64,000 nucleotides of DNA from GCA-003244245 sp963712995. Lineage in GTDB: Bacteria; Actinomycetota; Actinomycetes; Mycobacteriales; Pseudonocardiaceae. Shown piece after piece: positions 50,188-59,256 of this stretch. The notes below the pieces were generated by a model. That model searched no databases and was not told where the DNA came from. It saw only the letters and a program-made list of their open reading frames with translations. Numbering within the stretch: position 1 is the first letter of the stretch; every line of letters starts with the position of its first letter. The DNA is taken from positions 310,001 to 374,000 of the forward strand of contig CAVQKH010000022.1 of the NCBI GenBank assembly GCA_963712995.1. The letters are read 5' to 3'. A program made the translations under genes and the position numbers.

Positions 50188-50589
50188 ATGTCTGCTGCGG
50201 TGATGCCCACGCCCAGGGTGGACACCACGCTGCACCTGTCCGCCCAGACCATGGCCTGCCTGGCTGAACGTCCCCTCGCCCAGACGCTGGTCGACTCGGT
50301 GTGGAACACGCTCACCGAACTGGAACGAGCCGGGCAACACCCCGGTCCCATCGCCGCGCTGCGGCGTGTCCTCACCCACCACCAGCCCACCTCGACGGGT
50401 CGATGCCGCACCTGCCGCCGGGTGACCTGGCGCCGCCGCTTCCCCTGCATCGTCTGGCACCAGATCCAAGGTGAGTTGCTCGGCATCTTCGCCGACGCCG
50501 GCTGCCACCGCCGGTCGGCAGACACCGCGCCCGAGAAGTGGGAGCAGTACGTGTCGCCGGATCTGCCTTACCGCCCGCCCTGCCCGTGA
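50188..50589 (+). CDS. Hypothetical protein with CxxC pair
   Basis: A 133-residue protein from ATG 50188 with AGGGAAGG upstream. The centre has GRCRTCRRVTWRRRFPC, a possible zinc or metal-binding Cys cluster, in a helical context (IVWHQIQGELLGIFADAG). The longer frame from 50002 lacks a ribosome site. No family recognised. Confidence 0.6.
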   Translation: MSAAVMPTPRVDTTLHLSAQTMACLAERPLAQTLVDSVWNTLTELERAGQHPGPIAALRRVLTHHQPTSTGRCRTCRRVTWRRRFPCIVWHQIQGELLGIFADAGCHRRSADTAPEKWEQYVSPDLPYRPPCP

Positions 50590-50652
50590 TGTGGCGTGAT
50601 CAGCCCCGGCAGCTCGAACGTCCCAGCGGTCTCACCAGATAGGCTCGCGGCT

Positions 50653-50868
50653 GTGCCGGATTCCGACGACATCGAGACCCGCCTGGCTCAGGGCCTCAAT
50701 GCTTTGCGGGAGACCCAGCTGGAACTGCGAGAGACCCAGCTGGAACAGGGACGGGAGATCGTCAGCCTCCGGCAGGAGATGCGTGCGGGTTTCGCCACGC
50801 TGTCCACTGGCATGGCGCAGATCACCGCGCTGCTCACGAACATCTCAGGGCCGGAGCACGACCGGTAG
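50653..50868 (+). CDS. Small coiled-coil protein
   Basis: A 71-residue protein from GTG 50653. The middle is a short heptad coiled coil with a 21-bp in-frame duplication giving RETQLEL and RETQLEQ in tandem, then MRAGFATLSTGMAQITALLTN. No family recognised. Its last 24 bp overlap the end of the convergent ABC transporter gene. Confidence 0.55.
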   Translation: MPDSDDIETRLAQGLNALRETQLELRETQLEQGREIVSLRQEMRAGFATLSTGMAQITALLTNISGPEHDR

Positions 50869-52773
50869 CGCAGACGAAGGGCTCCGTCTCACGGCGACTC
50901 GTTGCGGGAGCCCCCCGGCCTCGTGCGCGCTGCCTGCTCGCGACCGCAGCACCACACCGTCGGCGCAGCGGGTCTCGACGGTGCCGGCGCCGAACTGCTG
51001 GGCATACAGCTGGGCGTAGGCCCCACCGCGGTCGAGGAGCTGCTGGTGGGTGCCCTGTTCGATGAGCCGTCCGCGGTCCAGGACGAAGATCACGTCGGCG
51101 GCGAGGATGGTGGACAGCCGGTGCGCGATCGCCACGGTGGTCCGCCCGACCATGAGCGGGGCCAGCGCCTCTTGGACGAGCCGTTCGTTGACCGTGTCGA
51201 GCGCTGAGGTGGCCTCGTCGAGGATGAGGATCTTCGGGTCTTTGAGGATGACGCGGGCGATCGCGAGCCGCTGCTTCTCACCCCCGGACATGCGGTAGCC
51301 GCGTTCACCGACGAGGGTGTCGTAGCCGTCATCGAGTTCGAGGATCCGGTCGTGGATGGCGGCGGCGCGGGCGGCGGCCTCGAGCTGGGCGTCGGTGGCG
51401 TGCGGGTCGCCGTAGCGCAGGTTGTCGCGGACCGAGGCGTGGAACAGGTAGGTCTCCTGGGTGACCGTGCCGATGGTCCGGGCCAGCGAGTGCAGGCGTA
51501 GCCGGCGCACGTCGTGGCCGTCGATGAGCACTGCGCCGTGGGTGACGTCGTACAGGCGGGGCAGCAGGTAGGACAGGGTGGTCTTGCCTGAGCCGCTGGC
51601 GCCCACGACGGCGGCGAGCTGTCCTGGCGCGATGTCGAGGGTGAGGTCGGCCAATGCCCAGCGGTCTGAGGTGGTCCCGTTGGTTGCGGGGTAGCGGAAT
51701 GAGACGTTGCGCAGGCTGATCGCGCCGCGCACCCGATCCGGTGCGAGTTCCCTCGAGTCGGGGGCATCGACGATGTCGTGAGGCAGATCGAGGTAGCCGA
51801 AGACCCGTTCGAACAGCGCGAGGGATGACTGCACCTGGGTGGATACTCGCAGCAGCGAGCTGATGGGGAAGAACAGCCGGCCCTGCAAGCTCGTGAACGC
51901 CGCCAGCGTCCCTGCCGTGAGAATGCTGCTCGTGCCGAATACACCTGCGGCGAGGTAGACGAGCGCGGGGGCTGCCGAGAAGAATACGCCAACACCGGCG
52001 AAGAAGGCCCGGCCGATCATCTGCTGGTGGATTTGCAGGTCGGCGAGCCGGGCGTTGTTCTCGCGGAAACGGGCGATCTCCTCGGGTTGGCGGCCGAACG
52101 ATTTCGAGAGCAGGATTCCCGAGACCGACAGGGTCTCCTGGGACAGGGTGGACAGTTCGGCCTTTGTTTCCTGGGTGGACGAGGTGGCGGCGCGTCGTGC
52201 ACCGCCCACGCGGATCGTCAGCCAGATGAATATGGGCATGAGTGCGAATGACAGCATGGTCAGTTGCCAGGAGAGTATGAGCATGGCGACGACTGTGCTG
52301 GCGAGGATCACGGTGTTCGACAGGATCGACGCGGCGGTTTCGGTGACGACGTTCTGGACGCCGCCGACGTCGTTGGTGAGGCGGGACTGGATCTCGCCGG
52401 TCTTCGTCTCGGTGAAAAACCGCAGGGGCATGCGTTGCAGGTGGGTGTAGAGCTTGTTCCGCAGGTCCTGCATCACGCGTTGGCCGAGCACGTTGGCGAG
52501 GTAGTTCTGTACCACGCCGAGCACGCTCGTGACGATCGGGATCATGATCATCACCCCGACGTACCACGAGAGCAGCGGCAGGTTCGGACAGCCTCGGCCA
52601 CAGAACAGCGCGTCGTCGAAGATCGGCTTGATGAGCAGCGGGTTCACCACGCTGAGCCCGGCCGTCACGATCACGATGAGCGCGACCACCGACAGCCGGC
52701 GCCGGTGGGGCCGGAACAACACGACGACGCGGCGCATCGTCCGGGGAGCGGGACCGTTCTCAGCCGTGGTCAT
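50845..52773 (-). CDS. ABC transporter, fused membrane and ATPase domains (MsbA/LmrA-like exporter)
   Basis: A 642-residue half-transporter. Six membrane helices in about 1-330, then the ATPase: Walker A VVGASGSGKTTL, Q-loop TVTQETYLFH, signature YRMSGGEKQR, Walker B ILILDEATSAL, H-loop AIAHRLS. The C-terminal 45 residues are an extra Arg/Pro-rich tail. It could export the RiPP product or give self-resistance; thiopeptide clusters often have none or one exporter. It follows the broken LuxR-type gene and has no promoter module, so its link to the cluster is only by distance (about 7 kb). Confidence 0.9.
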   Translation of the reverse strand: MTTAENGPAPRTMRRVVVLFRPHRRRLSVVALIVIVTAGLSVVNPLLIKPIFDDALFCGRGCPNLPLLSWYVGVMIMIPIVTSVLGVVQNYLANVLGQRVMQDLRNKLYTHLQRMPLRFFTETKTGEIQSRLTNDVGGVQNVVTETAASILSNTVILASTVVAMLILSWQLTMLSFALMPIFIWLTIRVGGARRAATSSTQETKAELSTLSQETLSVSGILLSKSFGRQPEEIARFRENNARLADLQIHQQMIGRAFFAGVGVFFSAAPALVYLAAGVFGTSSILTAGTLAAFTSLQGRLFFPISSLLRVSTQVQSSLALFERVFGYLDLPHDIVDAPDSRELAPDRVRGAISLRNVSFRYPATNGTTSDRWALADLTLDIAPGQLAAVVGASGSGKTTLSYLLPRLYDVTHGAVLIDGHDVRRLRLHSLARTIGTVTQETYLFHASVRDNLRYGDPHATDAQLEAAARAAAIHDRILELDDGYDTLVGERGYRMSGGEKQRLAIARVILKDPKILILDEATSALDTVNERLVQEALAPLMVGRTTVAIAHRLSTILAADVIFVLDRGRLIEQGTHQQLLDRGGAYAQLYAQQFGAGTVETRCADGVVLRSRAGSAHEAGGLPQRVAVRRSPSSALPVVLRP

Positions 52774-52782
52774 GACCTGATG

Positions 52783-53431
52783 TCAGACCAGCAAACGGCG
52801 GGCCGGAGGGTCGTGCGGCCCTGATGGCTGTTCGCAGGGTAGGTCCGTGCGGCGGTTGACGCCGAGCTTGCGCAGCACGTTGGAGGAATGATTTTTCACG
52901 GTTTGCGGACTTATTCCCAGTTCCTTGGCGATGTGCGAGTTTGTGTACCGCTTGAGCATGAACGAGAAGATCTGCCGCTCCCTGGGTGTCAAGCAGGCAT
53001 GCTGGCGGACGGTTTGCTGACGGTTGGGGTCGGGCGTTCCCTCGCTGCCCATGAACCACACCCGCCTTCCTGCGTGGGTCGCTCGTATCGCTTCGAGCAG
53101 CCGGTCAGGTTCTTCGTCTTTGTGTACATAGCTGTCCGCGCCCGACAATTGGCACAAGAACAGATCTACTTCCGCGTCGTTGTCGGTGTAGACCACGACG
53201 CCGGGCGGGTCAGGTACCGACTTTATCTGCCGGCACAGTTCTGTGCCGCTCTGCTGGCCTTTGAGGATGAAATCCAGAACCACGACATCGGGCCGCTCGG
53301 TCGCCACAATGCTCAGCCGCATCGTTCATGCTCTCCGCCACGCAGATGGTCAGAATATCGTCTTCTGCGTTGAGCAGCGCTATGAGACCCAAACGCATCA
53401 CCGGATGTCTGTCCACGACAAGAATCTTCAT
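52783..53431 (-). pseudogene. LuxR/NarL-type response regulator, frameshifted
   Basis: Two overlapping frames together make one regulator. The first (53431-53320) reads MKILVVDRHPVMRLGLIALL, the normal receiver start. The second (53322-52783) reads RLSIVATERPDVVVLDFIL, with the phosphorylatable Asp, then a GADSYVHKDEE receiver end and a LuxR helix-turn-helix (LTPRERQIFSFMLKRYTNSH, GISPQTVKNH). The join needs a one-base shift near 53322-53330. As it stands, the longer product would lack the first receiver strand. It could be a real mutation, a sequence error or, less likely, programmed frameshifting. Confidence 0.75.
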
Positions 53432-53508
53432 CCGAGGAACCTGGATGTGCCGCGCACCACGGTGCGATCCGGAACGACCACGAACAAGTACATCGCTACA
53501 GCATCCAA
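53428..53508 (-). CDS. Possible 26-residue leader peptide coupled to the regulator
   Basis: TTG 53508 follows GGAGGTGACACC and encodes MDAVAMYLFVVVPDRTVVRG to a stop overlapping the regulator start (ATGA). Another small frame ending SSWPFSEVTPWML stops just 12 bp after this start. Coupling and ribosome site support translation; the function could be translational control only. The rest of 53509-53740 shows no other gene. Confidence 0.35.
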   Translation of the reverse strand: MDAVAMYLFVVVPDRTVVRGTSRFLG

Positions 53509-53740
53509 GGTGTCACCTCCGAGAACGGCCATGAACTGGTATCCAGGAAATCAATAGCCCCCGAAAGTAGCTCCAGACCCGCGGACGTACTGTCGATCAC
53601 ATTAGGAGCGAAGCGTAAGCAGCGCGCAATGATCACTGCATCTCGTTGGGTCGACGCTGCCGGCGGGCACCGGAGACTGTCGGGGTGGGGCGCAACGATG
53701 CGACCATGTCCGTGACGACCAGTGTGGAGGTGATGCGGCG

Positions 53741-54316
53741 ATGGCCGCACCCGTACCCGAGGTGTTCGAACACCGCGATCCATGGACCGAGGCGGAGTTC
53801 CTCGCGCTACCGGTGGATCGGCGCTTCGAGCTGCTGGATGGGGCTCTGCTGATGAGCCCGAGCGCGCGTGTCCGGCACCAGCGATTGTCCTCGCGACTCT
53901 GGGCCGCCCTCGATGCGGCGATCCCGTTCGGCCTCGAGGTGTTGGAAGCGATCAACGTCCGGGTAGGCCCCGGAAAGATCCTGATTCCGGACCTCGCGGT
54001 CGTCACCGTGCCCGGCCTCGACCTGACGGTGTGCGAGGCGGCGGACGTCGTCCTCGTCGTGGAGATCACCAGCCCGGGCAACGCAGCGGTCGACCGCGCG
54101 GTCAAGCCACAGCTCTACGCACAGGCCGGCGTCCCGAATTACCTACGGATCGAGCTGGACGAGGCCGGCCCGCGCGCCCTCGTCTACCGGCTGGAGCGGG
54201 ACCATTACACCGAGGTGACCAGGGTCGATGCCGGTCAGCCGCTGGTGATGACCGAGCCGATCGCGGTGACGCTCGACCTCGCCGCGCTGGCAGCGACCAC
54301 CCGGCCACCCAGCTGA
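53741..54316 (+). CDS. Uma2 family (DUF820) restriction-endonuclease-fold protein
   Basis: A 191-residue Uma2-family protein. Typical layout: WTEAEFLALPVDRRFELLDG near the start, ILIPDLAVV with the PD-like acidic residue, and VVLVVEITSPGN with the ExS/T pattern, followed by a short helix-rich end. The family has a PD-(D/E)XK fold; cellular roles are mostly unknown. It marks the start of a plausible chromosomal flank. Confidence 0.85.
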   Translation: MAAPVPEVFEHRDPWTEAEFLALPVDRRFELLDGALLMSPSARVRHQRLSSRLWAALDAAIPFGLEVLEAINVRVGPGKILIPDLAVVTVPGLDLTVCEAADVVLVVEITSPGNAAVDRAVKPQLYAQAGVPNYLRIELDEAGPRALVYRLERDHYTEVTRVDAGQPLVMTEPIAVTLDLAALAATTRPPS

Positions 54317-54321
54317 GAGCG

Positions 54322-55596
54322 GTGGTCCTGAAAGCGGTGGTCGCCGATCCGCGTGCGCTGTTACGGACGATGTTCGACGCGGCGGTGGCGGCCGCGGATC
54401 CGGTGCGACGGGTCGCGCCCTTCCTGCCGGCCCGGCCGGCCGGGCGGGTGGTCGTGGTCGGCGCCGGTAAAGCGTCCGCGCGGATGGCGCAGGCGGTCGA
54501 GCAGGCCTGGGACGGCCCGCTGAGCGGGCTGGTGGTCACCCGCTACGGGCACGCGGTCCCCTGCGCGCACATCGAGGTCACCGAGGCGGCGCATCCGGTG
54601 CCCGACGCCGCGGGTGAGCGGGCCGCCCGCCGGATCCTGGAGTTGGCCGCCGGGCTCGGCGCGGACGACCTGCTGCTGGCGCTGATCTCCGGTGGTGGTT
54701 CGGCCCTGCTGGCGCTACCCGCGCCGGGGATCACCCTGGCCGACAAGCAGGCGATCAACACCGCGCTGCTGCGCTCAGGGGCGTCGATCGCGACGATGAA
54801 CCTGGTGCGCAAGCACCTGTCGCAGATCAAGGGCGGTCGGCTGGCGGCCGCGGCGTTTCCGGCCACCACAGTGGGTCTGCTGATCTCCGACGTGCCCGGC
54901 GATGATCCCGCGGTCATCGCCTCCGGGCCGACCGTGCCCGAGGCGTCCACTCCGGCGCAGGCGCTGGCCGCGCTGGCGGCCTTCCAGGTGCCGGTGCCGC
55001 CGGCCGTGCAGGCGCACCTGGAGTCCACCCCGGGTTGCCCGGGGCCGCAGGACCAGCGGCTGGCTCGCGTCACCAACCACGTGATCGCAGCTCCGCAGCA
55101 GTCCCTGCTGGCCGCCGCGGCAGTGGCCGAGCAGGCGGGCGTGCGGCCGGTGATCCTGAGCGACTCGCTGGAAGGCGAATCCCGGGAGGTCGGGATCGTG
55201 CTGGCCGGCATCGCCCGCCAGGTGCGCCGCCACGGCCAGCCGGCGCCCGCGCCGTGCGTGCTGCTCTCCGGCGGCGAGACCACCGTGACCGTGCGCGGCA
55301 CCGGCCGCGGCGGCCGCAACGTCGAGCTGCTGCTGTCGCTGGCCTTGGCGTTAGGAGGGGCGGAGGGCATCCACGCGATCGCCTGCGACACCGACGGCGT
55401 CGACGGGGCGGAGGAGGTGGCCGGAGCGCTGGCCGGGCCGGACACCCTGCGCCGCGCCGAGCAGCTCGGAGTGCCCGCCGCCGCAGCGCTGGCCGACAAC
55501 GACGGGCACGGCTTTTTCGCCGCGCTGGGCGATCAGGTCGTGACCGGACCCACCCTGACCAACGTCAACGACTTCCGCGCCGTGCTGATCATATGA
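54322..55596 (+). CDS. Glycerate 2-kinase, MOFRL family
   Basis: A 424-residue kinase of the GckA/TtuD type. Blocks seen: VVVVGAGKASARMAQA, LLALISGGGSALL, SDVPGDDPAVIASGPT, VLLSGGETTVTVRGTGRGGRN, and DTDGVDG. It phosphorylates D-glycerate to 2-phosphoglycerate with ATP. It starts at GTG 54322, five bases after the Uma2 stop; an alternative GTG is at 54337. Probably primary metabolism and not part of the cluster. Confidence 0.88.
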   Translation: MVLKAVVADPRALLRTMFDAAVAAADPVRRVAPFLPARPAGRVVVVGAGKASARMAQAVEQAWDGPLSGLVVTRYGHAVPCAHIEVTEAAHPVPDAAGERAARRILELAAGLGADDLLLALISGGGSALLALPAPGITLADKQAINTALLRSGASIATMNLVRKHLSQIKGGRLAAAAFPATTVGLLISDVPGDDPAVIASGPTVPEASTPAQALAALAAFQVPVPPAVQAHLESTPGCPGPQDQRLARVTNHVIAAPQQSLLAAAAVAEQAGVRPVILSDSLEGESREVGIVLAGIARQVRRHGQPAPAPCVLLSGGETTVTVRGTGRGGRNVELLLSLALALGGAEGIHAIACDTDGVDGAEEVAGALAGPDTLRRAEQLGVPAAAALADNDGHGFFAALGDQVVTGPTLTNVNDFRAVLII

Positions 55597-55605
55597 AGGA
55601 CGCGG

Positions 55606-56448
55606 TTACCCGGGTTGGGGGGCAAGGGCAGCGACGACAGGGGTGACCAGGCACCCGATCTGGTCGATCTCCACCTCGACGGTGTCGCCGGCGTGCAGGA
55701 ACCGCGGGGGCTGCCGAGCGAACCCCACGCCGTCAGGCGTCCCGGTGGCGATCACGTCACCGGGGCGCAGGGTCAGACAGCCCGACGCGTAGGCAGCGAT
55801 CTCGGGTGCCGAAAAGATCAGATCCGCGGTGGATCCGTCCTGGACCACCTCGCCGTTGACGCGCGTGACGATGCGCAGCCGATCGGGCTCGGGTATCTCG
55901 TCGGCGGTGACCAGCCACGGACCGATGGGGGCCGAGAGGTCGGCGTTCTTGCCCAGCAGCCACTGCCGGCCGGCCCGCTGGAAGCCACGCGCGGACAGGT
56001 CGTTGAAGCACAGATAACCGAGGATGGCCGACCGGGCCTGCTCGACGGTCGCGTCCCGCAGGTAACCGCCGAGGACGACGGCCAGCTCACCCTCCCAGTC
56101 CAGGTGGTCCTCCCGGGGCGGGACCGGGACGGCGTGACCGCTGACGGTCAGCGTGGAGGGCCAGCGCCCGAACAGCTCCGGGTTCGGCGGGACGGAGGCG
56201 TTGATCTCCGCTGCGTGCGCGGCGTAGTTACGGCCGGCGCACAACACGTGAGCGGTCGGCGGGACCAGTGGCAGCTGCTGGACCTGGTCAAGGGTGACCG
56301 AGCCGGGCACGGCCCGGCACGCGGCCGCGAGGCCCGCCGATGGCGCTGACCAGAACTCCTCGACCGGACCGAGGGCGGCCAGCCTGCCGCCGTCCAGCAC
56401 TCGCGCCATGATCGCACCGGCGCTGCCCTGATACGCGATGAGTTTCAC
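55606..56448 (-). CDS. Fumarylacetoacetate hydrolase (FAH)-family protein
   Basis: A 280-residue FAH-fold enzyme. Metal-site blocks: HLDWEGELAVVLGG (Glu), FNDLSARGFQ (Asp), ATGTPDGVGFARQP. Family members are hydrolases, isomerases or decarboxylases of acylpyruvates. It follows the cation transporter gene with a 4-bp gap, on the same strand. Likely a housekeeping or catabolic gene. Confidence 0.88.
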   Translation of the reverse strand: MKLIAYQGSAGAIMARVLDGGRLAALGPVEEFWSAPSAGLAAACRAVPGSVTLDQVQQLPLVPPTAHVLCAGRNYAAHAAEINASVPPNPELFGRWPSTLTVSGHAVPVPPREDHLDWEGELAVVLGGYLRDATVEQARSAILGYLCFNDLSARGFQRAGRQWLLGKNADLSAPIGPWLVTADEIPEPDRLRIVTRVNGEVVQDGSTADLIFSAPEIAAYASGCLTLRPGDVIATGTPDGVGFARQPPRFLHAGDTVEVEIDQIGCLVTPVVAALAPQPG

Positions 56449-56452
56449 GCCT

Positions 56453-57490
56453 TCAGCCTGCCCGGTGGTGGGCCAGGTCGGCGTGGTGGTCGGCTCCGTC
56501 GTGGCTGTGCGGGTCGGTGTGCACGATGGCGGAGGTCAACCGCGGCACGGCGTGGATGAGCCGGTGTTCGGCCTCGACGGCGATGGTGTGTGCCGCCCTG
56601 ACAGTCAGGTCGGCGGGCACGACGATCTCGCACTCAGCGCGCAGCCGGTGGCCGATCCAACGCAGCTGCACCGCGCCGAGGCCGACCACGCCGGGCGTGG
56701 CCCGCAACGTGGCCTCGACCTGGTCGACGAGCGCGGGATCGACCGCGTCCATGAGCCGCCGGTACACCTCACGTGCGGCGCCGGTGAGCACCAGCAGGAT
56801 CGCGGCGGTGATGGCCAGCCCGACGACCGGGTCGGCCCACCCCCAGCCGATCGCCACCCCGCCGGCGCCCAGCAGCACCGCCAGCGAGGTGAACCCGTCG
56901 GTGCGGGCGTGCAGCCCGTCGGCGACCAGCGCCGCGGAGCCGATCCGCCGGCCGACCCGGATGCGGTAGCGGGCCACGGCCTCGTTGCCGATGAACCCGA
57001 CCAACCCCGCGGCAGCGACCGCCCACAGATGGGAGACCTCAGCGGGGTGCAGGAGGTGCTGGATCGCCTGGTAGCCGGCGAGCGCCGCGGAGGCGGCGAT
57101 GATCCCCACGATGACGATGCCGGCCAGGTCCTCCGCGCGGCCGAAACCGTAGGTGTAGCGCCGGGTCGCCGCCCGGCGGCCGAGCAGGAACGCGATCCCC
57201 AACGGCACCGCGGTCAGCGCATCGGCGACGTTGTGCAGGGTGTCGCCCAGCAGCGCCACCGACCCGGACAGCACCACCACCACAGCCTGCACGGCGGCGG
57301 TGACACCGAGGACCGCCAGGGAGATCCACAGCGCGCGTATGCCGTCGCGGGAGGTCTCCATCGCCGGATCGACCTTGTCCGCGCTGTCATGCGAGTGCGG
57401 CGTGACCAGGTGTGCTAGGCGATGCCACCAGCCATGACCGTGCCCATGGTCAGGCGGGTGATGATGACCGTGTTGGTGGTCGCTGCCCAT
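56453..57490 (-). CDS. Cation diffusion facilitator (Zn/Co/Cd efflux-type) transporter
   Basis: A 345-residue CDF protein. A His-rich N-terminus (HQHGHHH, HGHGHGWWH) and another His cluster at the C-terminus suggest metal binding. Membrane blocks: ALLGDTLHNVADAL (HxxxD) and SAALVADGLHARTDGF (HxxxD) hold the transport-site residues. A cytoplasmic C-terminal domain follows. Expected to export divalent metal using the proton gradient. Confidence 0.92.
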   Translation of the reverse strand: MGSDHQHGHHHPPDHGHGHGWWHRLAHLVTPHSHDSADKVDPAMETSRDGIRALWISLAVLGVTAAVQAVVVVLSGSVALLGDTLHNVADALTAVPLGIAFLLGRRAATRRYTYGFGRAEDLAGIVIVGIIAASAALAGYQAIQHLLHPAEVSHLWAVAAAGLVGFIGNEAVARYRIRVGRRIGSAALVADGLHARTDGFTSLAVLLGAGGVAIGWGWADPVVGLAITAAILLVLTGAAREVYRRLMDAVDPALVDQVEATLRATPGVVGLGAVQLRWIGHRLRAECEIVVPADLTVRAAHTIAVEAEHRLIHAVPRLTSAIVHTDPHSHDGADHHADLAHHRAG

Positions 57491-57603
57491 GCTGGGTGCC
57501 CTTCGCGGGTAACTGATCCTGTGCCACCATAGGTGCTCAGGCCGCGTGGGGGCTGGCGCGCAGGGTGCGTGGCTGATCGCATCGGCTGACCGGTGCGGTT
57601 AGC

Positions 57604-58221
57604 TCAGAACGGGTCGAAGCCTTGCCGTCCCACGGCGGACAGCGTGAGGCAGGCGATCCGGGCACCCGCTTCACCCGCTTGGCCCGGACCCGTTGCGGTC
57701 TGCTGCGCCTCGTGCACCACGACCGAGCGGGGTCCCCGGCCGGTGAAGACGAAAGGCACCGTGGTGCGTGAGGTGCCCGAACCGGACGCGTCAGTGCGGA
57801 AGTCCAGCCAGATTTCGTTGTTCGGATTGGCGAATTCGGGGTTGGTCGATGGTGCCTGCAACGTGGCGGCGGGATCGAGCTGGTTCTGGTAGTGCGGCCC
57901 AGCTGAGTCGGGATTCACATTACAGGCGGTGGTGTGCGCATGCGCAGCGTAACCCCGATTGGGAACCAGCCCAGAGACCGTCAGCTCGCCGATGGTCGAC
58001 TCGCCCGATGGGGTCATTGTCGCCATGATCCGAGCGCCCGCTGGTGCTAATGCCGTGTTGTAGGTGTAGGCCACCAGACCCGGAGCCGGGGTGGTGAGCG
58101 TCCCCTCGCCCTGGAGGGCGACCGCAGTGACCGCGGGCATACTGAGCCCGGTATACGCGCAGGCCGCCGGCATGAGGGCCGCGACGGTGACGATCATGGC
58201 AGTCGTCCACCGCCGGCGCAT
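57604..58221 (-). CDS. Cu/Zn superoxide dismutase-like lipoprotein
   Basis: A 205-residue predicted lipoprotein: MRRRWTTAMIVTVAALMPAAC with lipobox Cys at residue 21. The body resembles the SodC fold (YAAHAHTTAC with the HxH copper-ligand pair; SVVVHEAQQ later). Catalytic His content looks incomplete (only three clear His plus HEA), so activity is uncertain. ATG 58221 is chosen because it gives the proper signal peptide; the frame stays open to 58308. Unrelated to the cluster as far as I can tell. Confidence 0.75.
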   Translation of the reverse strand: MRRRWTTAMIVTVAALMPAACAYTGLSMPAVTAVALQGEGTLTTPAPGLVAYTYNTALAPAGARIMATMTPSGESTIGELTVSGLVPNRGYAAHAHTTACNVNPDSAGPHYQNQLDPAATLQAPSTNPEFANPNNEIWLDFRTDASGSGTSRTTVPFVFTGRGPRSVVVHEAQQTATGPGQAGEAGARIACLTLSAVGRQGFDPF

Positions 58222-58368
58222 CGGACGACGCACGATCACTGGCTGCGCGCCTGTCCCGCCGGCTGAGCCACCCGGAAAAAATTGATCATTGCCCGTGAGT
58301 CCCCACATAGATTTTATAGTGCTCTGTTGACCGGTACTTGGCGAGCGGAAGTACTTGTATAACCGGGT

Positions 58369-59256
58369 CTAGTCTTTGCCCGTGGTGCTATCCGGTACTT
58401 CACAGCGCAACCCGGCTACCGGCTCTGCGGCCGCACCGTGCCCGAGGGCGAGGTACGCGGGCCGCAGCAGGTCGGCCAGTGCCCGATTGCGTACCGCGAC
58501 CGTCACGGCGGGAAGCTGGTCGAGCAGCGCCGTGGACGGCGTCGCCGGCGGGCTCGGCACCCGGATCTCGGACTGTGGGGTGAAATAGCAGTCAAGGCAG
58601 TCGGCGAGCGGGCGGCCCGACTGCTCGGCGCGGTCGGCGGATGGAGGGCCCTCGCAGCGGGCGGCCTGCAGGTTGGCCAGCAGATCGTCCCGCGCCCGCC
58701 CGCGCCAGGCGAGGATGGCGAAGGGGTCGGTGTCGAAGGACTCGGCGAGCAGGTAGAACGTTGCGGCCAGGTGCTTGCACGGCACTGCCTGGTCGGGGCA
58801 GGAGCAGTCGAGCGAGAGCTCCCGCGCGGTGGTCGGGAACAGCGAGAGCCCCAGCCCGGCGAAGACGTCCTCAATGTCCTCGGGCATCTCGCCGGAGAGC
58901 AGCTTCGCGGTGTACCAGGCATTGCCGGCAAGAGCGCCCTCGGCCTGCACCCACTCGGACTTGCCGAACGCGGCAATCCCGATCCGCACCCGGTAGGGCC
59001 GCACCCGGCTGCCCTGCACCGCCGCGGTCACCGAGCCCGGACCGACGTCGAGTGAGATCACCTGCCCGGAGCGGGCGTAGCTTCGCCCGCGCTGGAGCCG
59101 GTTCCCCAGGCCGATACCCTCGAGGACCTCGATGAACCGCTCGGACCACCAGGTCTGGGCGATCGCACCGCGGGTGCTGCTGGCTTTGAGCCCGCCTTCG
59201 ACGGCGCGCGGGCGCGAGCGCGGTCCAAACCAGTTAGGCACCGTCCAGTTATTCAC
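58369..59256 (-). CDS. SWIM zinc-finger protein
   Basis: A 295-residue protein with a SWIM motif, DCSCPDQAVPCKHLAATFY (CxCx-CxH) near residue 150. It overlaps the SNF2 gene by 8 bp, the usual actinobacterial SWIM-SNF2 pair; both probably act on DNA in repair or chromosome maintenance. The N-terminal motif MNNWTVPNWFGPRSRP is typical of these partners. Confidence 0.9.
   Translation of the reverse strand: MNNWTVPNWFGPRSRPRAVEGGLKASSTRGAIAQTWWSERFIEVLEGIGLGNRLQRGRSYARSGQVISLDVGPGSVTAAVQGSRVRPYRVRIGIAAFGKSEWVQAEGALAGNAWYTAKLLSGEMPEDIEDVFAGLGLSLFPTTARELSLDCSCPDQAVPCKHLAATFYLLAESFDTDPFAILAWRGRARDDLLANLQAARCEGPPSADRAEQSGRPLADCLDCYFTPQSEIRVPSPPATPSTALLDQLPAVTVAVRNRALADLLRPAYLALGHGAAAEPVAGLRCEVPDSTTGKD

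Noticed and set aside
50845..53508. LuxR regulator plus ABC exporter as a SapB-type (ram/amf) lanthipeptide locus
   Set aside because: There is no LanKC-like synthetase, and the small ORFs before the regulator lack Cys and a lanthipeptide-like core.
58300..58365. Another copy of the promoter module near GGTACTTGGCGAGCGG
   Set aside because: Half-site spacing differs and neither the GTCRAAAWC block nor GGTGATG follows.
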